A model generated the notes under the pieces. The model saw only the letters and a program-made list of their open reading frames with translations, was not told where the DNA came from and searched no databases. 19,971 nt of DNA from Deltaproteobacteria bacterium (GTDB lineage: Bacteria > Desulfobacterota > Desulfuromonadia > Geobacterales > DSM-12255): NCBI GenBank assembly GCA_017861215.1, contig JAGFXN010000002.1, positions 1 to 19,971 on the forward strand, read 5' to 3'. A program made the position numbers and the translations under genes. Within the stretch, counting starts at the first letter, position 1. Each line of letters starts with the position of its first letter. Of this stretch, positions 9,402-15,618 are shown piece after piece.

Positions 9402-10283
9402 ATGCAGAGACGCCGCTTTATCCAGCTTCTCGGACTGACCGCACTCTTCTGGCAGAGCCGGCTGCGTGAGCTGTTTGCCGCAACCGGTGCGGTAGTCGCC
9501 GTGGCCGAAGGAACCGACCATGCCCGCATTACCAGAAACGCCATCAATGCTCTCGGCGGCATGAAGCGTTTCGTCAAGCCGGGGCAGACGGTGGTGGTGA
9601 AGCCGAACATGGGGTGGGACCGGAGCCCGGAACTGGCCGCCAATACCAATCCTCTGGTGGTCCGGGCGGTTGTGGAGGAGTGCCTGCAGGCCGGGGCGAA
9701 AAAGGTGAAGGTGTTTGACCGGACCTGCAACGACGAGCGGCGCTGCTACATGAACAGCGGCATCGAGAACGCCCTCAAGGGGCTCAAGGGGGTGGAGGTC
9801 AAGCACCCCGAAGAGGAGCGCTACCAGAAGGTGGTGCTCAACGGCAGCGCCTTGAAGGAATGGCAACTGTACGGCGAGGCGGTTGCCGCCGACGTTTTTA
9901 TCAACGTGCCGGTGCTGAAGCACCACGGCCTTTCCAGGCTGACCATCGGCATGAAAAATGTCATGGGGATCATGGGGGGCAACCGCGGTGCCATCCACAA
10001 GAATATCGCCGTCAGCCTGGCGGACATTAACTCTGTCTTCAAGACCCATCTGGTGGTGGTCGATGCCACGCGGGTTCTTACCGCCCACGGCCCCCAGGGG
10101 GGCGACATCAAGGATGTCAAGCTTCTCAACAAAGTGCTGGCCTCAACCGACATCGTTGCCGCCGACGCCTACGCCACAACCCTGTTCGGCCTGAAGCCGG
10201 AAGATATCGCCGTGACCGTGGAGGCGCACAGACGCGGTCTGGGCGAAATCAGGGTAGAGCGGATGAAAATCCTCAAGGTCTGA
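9402..10283 (+). CDS. Tat-exported DUF362 domain protein
   Basis: A 293-residue protein with an N-terminal twin-arginine signal (QRRRFIQLLG, then a short hydrophobic stretch), so it should be folded in the cytoplasm, perhaps with a cofactor, and exported. The rest matches DUF362, with VVVKPNMGWD, ADVFINVPVLKHHG and MKNVMGIMGGNRGAIH as the most conserved-looking stretches. DUF362 has no firmly established reaction; members often accompany Fe-S proteins. This copy lacks a ferredoxin-type CxxCxxC motif, and only scattered cysteines such as RTCNDERRC are present. I chose the ATG at 9402 because GGGGGA precedes it by 7 bases. An in-frame ATG at 9387 has no ribosome site. The TGA stop lies in an AGGTCTG-AGGTCAA pair resembling the local heptamers. 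The Nramp gene follows after 22 bases. Confidence 0.88.
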   Translation: MQRRRFIQLLGLTALFWQSRLRELFAATGAVVAVAEGTDHARITRNAINALGGMKRFVKPGQTVVVKPNMGWDRSPELAANTNPLVVRAVVEECLQAGAKKVKVFDRTCNDERRCYMNSGIENALKGLKGVEVKHPEEERYQKVVLNGSALKEWQLYGEAVAADVFINVPVLKHHGLSRLTIGMKNVMGIMGGNRGAIHKNIAVSLADINSVFKTHLVVVDATRVLTAHGPQGGDIKDVKLLNKVLASTDIVAADAYATTLFGLKPEDIAVTVEAHRRGLGEIRVERMKILKV

Positions 10284-10305
10284 GGTCAAAAGGTCGCGCA
10301 GCATT

Positions 10306-11562
10306 ATGAAACTGGCCGGTCTTTTCAGCTGGAATGAACATACCCGCGCGGTCCTTTCGGACATCCGGAAATTTATCGGTCCCGGTTTGCTGGTGACCGT
10401 CGGCTTCATCGATCCCGGCAACTGGGCCGCAAACGTTGCTGCCGGCTCTCTCCACGGCTACTGTCTCCTCTGGATGGTAACCCTCTCCACCGTCATGCTG
10501 ATCCTGCTGCAGCACAATTCCGCCCACCTCGGCATCGTCACCGGCGAGTGCATTTCCGAAGCAGCTACCCGCCATCTCCCCGTCTGGATATCCCGGCCGA
10601 TTCTCGGCTCGGCCTGCGTTGCCGCCTGTGCTACCGCCACGGCCGAACTGCTCGGCGGCGCCATCGCCCTCAATATGCTGTTTCATATCCCGTTGAAGAT
10701 CGGCACCCTGCTGGTCCTCGGGCTGATCCTCTGGCTCCTGTTCGGCACTGCCTACCGCAAGCTGGAACGGTTCATCATCGGCTTCGTCTCCCTCATCGGC
10801 CTTTCTTTCATCTACGAGCTCTGGCTCGTGCCGACCGACTGGCAGGCAGCGGCCAGAGGCTGGGTCACTCCCGCTATCCCCCCCGGCTCGCTGCCGATCA
10901 TTATGAGTGTCCTCGGCGCCGTTGTTATGCCGCACAACCTCTTCCTCCATTCCGAAATCATCCAGAGCCGGCAGTGGAACCGCGAGGACGAAGCGGTGAT
11001 CAAGTATCAGCTGAAGTTCGAGTTCCTCGACACGCTCATCTCCATGGGGGTCGGCTGGGCGATCAACAGCGCCATGATCCTCATGGCTGCGGCTACCTTC
11101 TACTACAACCATATCTCCGTGACCGAGCTCTCCCAGGCGGAGCAGATGCTCCGGCCGCTCCTCGGCAGCACTGCCGCCATCGTCTTTGCCCTGGCACTGC
11201 TGATGGCCGGGCTCGCCTCATCCATCACCGCCGGGATGGCGGGCGGCAGCATCTTTGCCGGAATCTACGGCGAACCGTTCAACAGCAGCGATCCGCACAC
11301 CAAAAGGGGCATCCTCCTGACTCTGGTGACCGGTGCGGCAGCGATTTTCCTGATCGAGGACACTTTCAAGGGGCTCATTTACTCACAGGTGCTTCTCAGT
11401 ATCCAGCTCCCCTGGACTATCTTCCTCCAGGTCTGGCTCACCTCGTCGAAAAAAGTCATGGGCAAACACGCCAACACCCCCTTCGGCAGCCTCCTCCTTT
11501 GGGGCATTGCCCTCATTGTCACCGTTTTGAATGTCATGCTGTTGCTGGATTTCCTGCGCTAA
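10306..11562 (+). CDS. Nramp-family divalent metal transporter (Mn2+/Fe2+)
   Basis: An inner-membrane proton-coupled metal importer of 418 residues with about eleven hydrophobic segments. The two unwound-helix metal-binding motifs are intact: DPGN at 36-39 in the first helix, and A205 with MPHN at 208-211 in the sixth. The methionine marks the transition-metal type rather than the Mg2+ or Al3+ branches, so Mn2+ or Fe2+ is the likely substrate. The ATG at 10306 has only a distant AAGG, so translation may depend on the DUF362 gene 22 bases upstream. No Fur, MntR or riboswitch signal was recognised nearby. Family is certain; the metal is inferred from family knowledge. Confidence 0.95.
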   Translation: MKLAGLFSWNEHTRAVLSDIRKFIGPGLLVTVGFIDPGNWAANVAAGSLHGYCLLWMVTLSTVMLILLQHNSAHLGIVTGECISEAATRHLPVWISRPILGSACVAACATATAELLGGAIALNMLFHIPLKIGTLLVLGLILWLLFGTAYRKLERFIIGFVSLIGLSFIYELWLVPTDWQAAARGWVTPAIPPGSLPIIMSVLGAVVMPHNLFLHSEIIQSRQWNREDEAVIKYQLKFEFLDTLISMGVGWAINSAMILMAAATFYYNHISVTELSQAEQMLRPLLGSTAAIVFALALLMAGLASSITAGMAGGSIFAGIYGEPFNSSDPHTKRGILLTLVTGAAAIFLIEDTFKGLIYSQVLLSIQLPWTIFLQVWLTSSKKVMGKHANTPFGSLLLWGIALIVTVLNVMLLLDFLR

Positions 11563-11808
11563 CTTTTCGCTTGCTACAGCGGTTGTGATGGCATAAATTA
11601 CCTAAACGCCCGTAATCAATTGCAAAAAGTATATTGAAAGAAGGGAATGTCCATTAAAACTGCCAATGCATTTCTGGGTTACCGGGAGAAATGCCTGCAT
11701 GCGGGCATTGACGACTAACCTGCTAAGCCGTTCACATTGAAGCAGCTGTATCAGGTTTTACTGCGCTGGCTTGACTCAAGCAAAAACTCACCTTTTGGAG
11801 AAAGGCAC
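11563..11808 (+). other. Non-coding region with two mutually exclusive hairpins
   Basis: This 246-base gap precedes the Hpt gene and is more AT-rich than the upstream genes. Hairpin A pairs GCATTTCT (11668-11675) with AGAAATGC (11687-11694). Hairpin B pairs 11690-11697 with 11702-11709 (eight pairs including one G-U) around a CATG loop. They share 11690-11694, so only one can form at a time. Neither has a U tract. A TTG-initiated extension of the Hpt frame (from 11737) exists but has no ribosome site. No convincing promoter was found. Confidence 0.5.
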
Positions 11809-12216
11809 ATGCAATCTGACGAGTCCTTACTATCACCTTCAGCAGACGCCATTTCGCCGGTCATCGACAGAAAATTCATTGACTCAATCATCTCCCTCCA
11901 GCATCCCGGGAACCCCGACCTGCTGGAAAGGATTATCGATAAATATATTAATGATTTCGGGTGCTTGTGCAGCGGCATGCTGCTCGCATTGGACGAAGGC
12001 GATATAAACAGTATTCGCCTGATGGCGCATAGTCTCAAGTCAGGCAGTGCAATTCTCGGCTTAACTTCGCTGGCAGAGTCGTGCAAAAAACTTGAAGCGC
12101 TTGCCCGTAACAACTCAACCGATGGGGCAGCCGAATTGCTGGAACAGATGAAAAAAGATTTTGTCGAAGTCCAAAATATACTGCACACGTTCAAGTCAAG
12201 GAATCATGAGGCATGA
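11809..12216 (+). CDS. Free-standing histidine phosphotransfer (Hpt) protein
   Basis: A 135-residue single-domain Hpt protein, a cytoplasmic shuttle that accepts phosphate from one receiver and passes it to another. The phospho-accepting histidine is H74 in AHSLKSGSAILG, matching the family HxLKG/S pattern. The rest is predicted helical, with a CKKLEALAR helix after the active-site helix. The ATG at 11809 follows GGAGAAAGG; a longer TTG frame from 11737 is less likely. The stop overlaps the next ATG by 4 bases (ATGA), so it is co-translated with the REC-PAS-GGDEF-EAL regulator, a natural phosphoacceptor. Lines I counted by hand are about 40-48% G+C, below the roughly 53-70% of lines in the Nramp gene, which hints at separate acquisition. 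No kinase is encoded nearby. Confidence 0.88.
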   Translation: MQSDESLLSPSADAISPVIDRKFIDSIISLQHPGNPDLLERIIDKYINDFGCLCSGMLLALDEGDINSIRLMAHSLKSGSAILGLTSLAESCKKLEALARNNSTDGAAELLEQMKKDFVEVQNILHTFKSRNHEA

Positions 12217-14522
12217 GTAGATATCAGGATACTTTCTCTGGCAAGGTACTGATCGTTGATGACGAATTGATAGTTCGCATTCTGGCCGGCGAGGCATTGG
12301 CGCAGGCTGGTTTCCAGGTCAGAACGATTGATGACGGCAGCCAGGTCGCCGCACTGCTGGGTGAATTTGTTCCGGATATCATCCTTCTTGATGTGGTAAT
12401 GCCTGGCCTGGATGGATACGCCACCTGTGCAGAGCTGCGCCGGAGCGAGCCTGGAGCGGATATCCCGGTACTCATGATGACCGGTTTCGATGACCTTGAA
12501 TCATTACAGTCTGCCTATCAAGCCGGTGCTACGGACTTCATCACCAAGCCGATCCACTGGCAGGGCCTGCCCTACCGCGTGCAATACATCATCAGATCAA
12601 GCCAGGCATATAAGGAGCTGAAAACAAACAAAATTCTCCTCAGTCAGGCACAGCGCCTGGCTGGTATCGGCAGCTGGCAATGGCACCTGAGCAACGACAC
12701 ATTCCTATGGTCAGAGGAGCTCTATCAGATATTTATCATTGATCGACAGGAAGACGACAGGACATCCCATTCGTTTTTCAGATTCATTCATCCTCTTGAC
12801 CAGGTACTGGTCAAATCCGCAATTGAAGCAGCGGTCGCCGGGAAAACAAATTTGAGTATTGATCACCGGGTTATTCTGCCGACGGGCACGGAACTGAACG
12901 TGCACACTGAGGCGGTACTGGAGTTTGACGGTGACGGGCTCCCCTGCAAAATGCTCGGTATTGTACAGGATATCACCGAACGCAAGCGCGCAGAGGAACA
13001 GATCAGTTATATGGCTTACTACGACACCCTGACCCGTCTGCCAAACCGTCAGCTGTTCAACGACCGGCTGACGCAAGCACTGCGGCGTTCCGAACGTGCC
13101 GGTGAAAAACTGGCCGTTCTCTTTATTGACCTGGATGACTTCAAGCTGATCAACGATAGCCACGGTCACCGGGTGGGCGACCTTATGCTGGAAGAGGTCG
13201 CCCGGCGTCTTGAAGAGGAAACCCGCGCCAATGATACTCTGGCCCGTCTGGGCGGCGACGAGTTCACCATATTACTGCATGATGTCAAGTCAGAGGAGAA
13301 TGTTCTGCTGGTTGCCCAAAAGCATCTGCACAATCTGCAGGCTGCCTATCAGCTTGACAACAAGCAACTGTTCATCTCGGCCAGTATCGGTGTAGCCCTT
13401 TATCCGGATCATGGCGATACAGTGGAGGTACTGGTGAAAAGTGCCGATGTCGCCATGTACCAGGCCAAGGAAAAGGGCAAAAACCATATTGAATTCTTTA
13501 CCGAGGAACTCTACAGCAAAGCTTCGGAACGGCTCTCGCTGCAGGGTGACTTGCGGCGGGCACTGGAACAGGAAGAATTTGTCCTGCACTACCAACCGAG
13601 AATCAACCTGCTTACCGGATGCTGGAGCGGGGTCGAGGCGCTGGTTCGCTGGCAGCATCCAGAGCGGGGACTGCTCTTGCCGCTCACCTTCATCCATCTT
13701 GCGGAAGAGACCGGGCTGATCATGCCGCTTGGCGAATGGGTGCTGCGGGAGGCCTGCCAGCAACTGCACCGCTGGCATGATGAAGGCTTGAATCTGGCAC
13801 GCATATCGGTAAATGTATCCCCTCTGCAGTTCCGGCGCCAGAATATCCTTGAACTGGTCAAGAGCGCCGTCAGCAATGCTTGTCTCTGCAGCCGGGCACT
13901 GGAGCTGGAGATCACCGAAAGCGCATTGATGCACGACATGGCGCAGTCGATTGCGACACTGCAGCGCCTGCAGCATCTGGGGGTCAACATCAGTATCGAT
14001 GACTTTGGTACCGGCTACTCTTCGCTCAGCCACTTGCGAACCCTGCCGATCAACATCCTCAAGATTGACCGATCATTTCTTCGCACCGCGCATGAATCGG
14101 CGGATGATGCCCAGATCCTCTCCTCCATCATCGCCATGGCCCAAAGCCTCAACCTTGCAATAGTGGCCGAAGGGGTCGAATGCGCAGAGCACGAAGCACT
14201 GCTGCATCAACAGCACTGTCGTGAAGCCCAGGGATTCTTCTATGCCCGCCCGATGCCGGCAGATGAGCTGACTTGCCTGCTGCGTGACGGCAATCATAGC
14301 TTCGAACCGGTCGCCTCTCGTAGCGGCGGCGACAGCCAGCAGCCATGCAGCCTGCCCGCAGGGGACACGAATCTCTCCGGAGACGGCCCACAGCCGGTTT
14401 GCCTGCAGGTGCCGGGCCGCCCCCTGGCCTGTCAGGGCCGCCGGTTCTGTGCAACCGCCACAGTCTGGCCCCCTTCTCCGCCATTGCAGCAAAAATCCGG
14501 CAAGGATGGCACAGCAGCGTAA
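12213..14522 (+). CDS. REC-PAS-GGDEF-EAL bifunctional cyclic-di-GMP regulator
   Basis: A 769-residue cytoplasmic response regulator that may both make and break cyclic-di-GMP. The receiver has phospho-Asp D60 (LLDVVMPG) and K112 (TKPI). A PAS domain spans about 150-263, ending in DITERKRAEEQ. The diguanylate cyclase domain has an intact GGDEF at 347-351, and an RAND inhibitory site exactly five residues before it. The phosphodiesterase domain has EALVRW at about 474, NVSP, EITES, DDFGTGYSS, KIDRSF and AEGVE, so all standard catalytic residues are present. EAL homology ends near residue 695. The last 70 or so residues are Pro/Gly/Ser/Cys-rich, more GC-rich in DNA and match nothing I know. The start overlaps the Hpt stop, and phosphate from H74 of Hpt is the likely input. 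Confidence 0.95.
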   Translation: MSRYQDTFSGKVLIVDDELIVRILAGEALAQAGFQVRTIDDGSQVAALLGEFVPDIILLDVVMPGLDGYATCAELRRSEPGADIPVLMMTGFDDLESLQSAYQAGATDFITKPIHWQGLPYRVQYIIRSSQAYKELKTNKILLSQAQRLAGIGSWQWHLSNDTFLWSEELYQIFIIDRQEDDRTSHSFFRFIHPLDQVLVKSAIEAAVAGKTNLSIDHRVILPTGTELNVHTEAVLEFDGDGLPCKMLGIVQDITERKRAEEQISYMAYYDTLTRLPNRQLFNDRLTQALRRSERAGEKLAVLFIDLDDFKLINDSHGHRVGDLMLEEVARRLEEETRANDTLARLGGDEFTILLHDVKSEENVLLVAQKHLHNLQAAYQLDNKQLFISASIGVALYPDHGDTVEVLVKSADVAMYQAKEKGKNHIEFFTEELYSKASERLSLQGDLRRALEQEEFVLHYQPRINLLTGCWSGVEALVRWQHPERGLLLPLTFIHLAEETGLIMPLGEWVLREACQQLHRWHDEGLNLARISVNVSPLQFRRQNILELVKSAVSNACLCSRALELEITESALMHDMAQSIATLQRLQHLGVNISIDDFGTGYSSLSHLRTLPINILKIDRSFLRTAHESADDAQILSSIIAMAQSLNLAIVAEGVECAEHEALLHQQHCREAQGFFYARPMPADELTCLLRDGNHSFEPVASRSGGDSQQPCSLPAGDTNLSGDGPQPVCLQVPGRPLACQGRRFCATATVWPPSPPLQQKSGKDGTAA

Positions 14523-14717
14523 ACGGGTACATCCGCTGCGGAGTTCAACCGCAGCCTGCTCGATGCATTGGCCGGGATCTGGCAGCGAAGAGAACGAACA
14601 GCATGACTGCTCGCCGTGTTTCGCCTGACCGGCCTGCGGCGAGGTTATGCCACCGGCAACGGCTAGCAATTCCCCAGCGGGCTGCAATGCAGATGACGCA
14701 GCTACGGACAACGGATC

Positions 14718-15104
14718 ATGAGCGACTCACCGACAGAACCGACTATCCTGATACTGGACGACGACGAAGACGTCCGCTGCATCGCCGAATTCATGCTGAA
14801 CCGGCTTGGATTCGCCGTTGTGCCGGCCACCAGGGGAACCGAGGCCATCGAGCGCTACCAGGCGGCTCTGGACGCAGGAATACGCTTCCATGCCGTCATC
14901 CTCGATAGCAACATACCGGGGAGCATGGGCGGCGGCGAAGTTCTGGGCCGACTGAAGGAAATTGACCCTCAGGTAAACGCCTTCATCTCTTCCGGCAATC
15001 CGTTTGATCCGTTGATGGTAAACCCGGCTGCCTTCGGGTTCCGCGGCGCCATTGCCAAACCGTTTGTAACCGAAAATCTCCGCATACTGCTCCCGCCAAA
15101 GTAA
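14718..15104 (+). CDS. Single-domain response regulator (receiver)
   Basis: A 128-residue lone receiver. Acidic residues are in LDDDEDVR (13-20), the phospho-Asp is D63 (ILDSNIPG), the switch Ser/Ser is at 91-92 (FISSG) and the Lys is K114 (AKPF). The wording IPGSMGG and GFRGAIAKPF is that of receivers normally attached to the C-terminus of hybrid histidine kinases, so it may be the surviving part of one. The region upstream (14523-14717) shows no kinase remnant that I can recognise. The ribosome site is weak. Its TAA stop at 15102-15104 is the first base of the palindromic element that follows. It probably shares phosphate flow with the Hpt protein two genes upstream, though this is inferred only from proximity. 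Confidence 0.88.
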   Translation: MSDSPTEPTILILDDDEDVRCIAEFMLNRLGFAVVPATRGTEAIERYQAALDAGIRFHAVILDSNIPGSMGGGEVLGRLKEIDPQVNAFISSGNPFDPLMVNPAAFGFRGAIAKPFVTENLRILLPPK

Positions 15105-15228
15105 TTCCGGTTCCAAATCAAAGATGACATCAAGGCGGCAAGGATTGAGGCGACGAGGCGTACAATTCGGTACGTTGAGGAGCCGAAGACGAGCCAACGA
15201 TGATGCCGCTTTGATTTGGAATTGGAAT
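15104..15228. repeat. 125-bp palindromic element with 20-bp terminal inverted repeats (MITE-like)
   Basis: The ends 15104-15123 and 15209-15228 are inverted copies matching at 18 of 20 positions, including a perfect 13-bp core (TTCCAAATCAAAG). The exact centre holds another inverted repeat, CGTAC-AATTCG-GTACG at 15159-15174. The inner arms are only loosely complementary and contain related GAGGCGACGAGG and GAGGAGCCGAAGACGAG strings. It starts in the stop codon of the receiver gene and has no coding capacity. I believe similar sequences are multicopy in Geobacter genomes but cannot confirm that here. It may also act as a transcript end. Confidence 0.75.
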
Positions 15229-15570
15229 AAACCGTGCTCAACGGCAACCGTGCCCCGCTGCATACTCCTTGAAAATCCGGCTGGCGTCGCTTGCCAGCCA
15301 CCTCCCGGTTTTGGCCATGCATGCGTGGCGGATTACGGCGACATTGCCCCGGAGAGCCGTCGCTGCCGGCAGGGGTGACTGTCTCCGCAGAGTGCGGTTG
15401 CCAAGGGACAGGTAGCGTCCGTCGGCAGGGCAAAAACCCCTGGATGGCTGTTCTGCTCTGCTGCAGCCCCGGCTATGATTTGCATTGACGACGAATTGTT
15501 CTGGTGGCAGATTGTTCGATACAAGGAGACTGACAATCAGGTCTTCCCCGCATCATCAGGGAGTTTCCCC
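15229..15570 (+). ncRNA. Non-coding leader region with several nested hairpins, unclassified
   Basis: No credible gene is seen in these 342 bases. Inverted repeats are dense: GGCTGGC/GCCAGCC (15279-15285 with 15293-15299); a long-range stem CGCTGCC/GGTAGCG (15361-15367 with 15411-15417, one G-U) enclosing TGTC/GACA (15380-15383 with 15407-15410) and CCGCA-GAG-TGCGG (15385-15397); and CAGGG/CCCTG (15426-15430 with 15438-15442). The nested set looks like a folded RNA ahead of the NapH-NapG gene. It does not match the c-di-GMP (GEMM), cobalamin or other riboswitch consensus I know. The strand is assumed from the downstream gene. Confidence 0.35.
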
Positions 15571-15618
15571 ATGACAACAGATCCTGACCGTTTCGTTGTT
15601 GCTCACCCACGCCGATGA
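15571..15618 (+). CDS. Possible 15-residue leader peptide coupled to the NapH-NapG gene
   Basis: ATG at 15571 opens a 15-codon frame (MTTDPDRFVVAHPRR) that stops at TGA 15616-15618, overlapping the ATG of the next gene as ATGA. A good AGGGAG site lies 7 bases upstream of the leader, whereas the downstream gene has none of its own. The ribosome site is partly within a small hairpin, GGGA-GTT-TCCC (15559-15569). This fits translational coupling, but such a short frame could arise by chance. Confidence 0.4.
   Translation: MTTDPDRFVVAHPRR

Noticed and set aside
9066..10088. A 340-codon minus-strand frame across the small membrane protein and DUF362 genes
   Set aside because: It overlaps two supported plus-strand genes and the heptamer array, is rich in His/Asp/Gly as expected of an antisense frame, and has no known motif.
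11668..11694. GGGTTACCGGG loop resembling the end of a GEMM riboswitch
   Set aside because: Only the short GGGTTACCG string matches; none of the conserved upstream core is there.
14345..14908. A plus-strand frame bridging the GGDEF-EAL tail and the lone receiver
   Set aside because: Its arginine- and proline-rich translation is typical of a wrong frame, and it overlaps the supported receiver gene.
15229..15570. Possible GEMM (cyclic-di-GMP) or cobalamin riboswitch, because of GGGCAAAAACC-like and GGTAGC-like strings
   Set aside because: The diagnostic GGGACGCAAAGCC core and the tetraloop-receptor order are absent, and the cobalamin box is not present.
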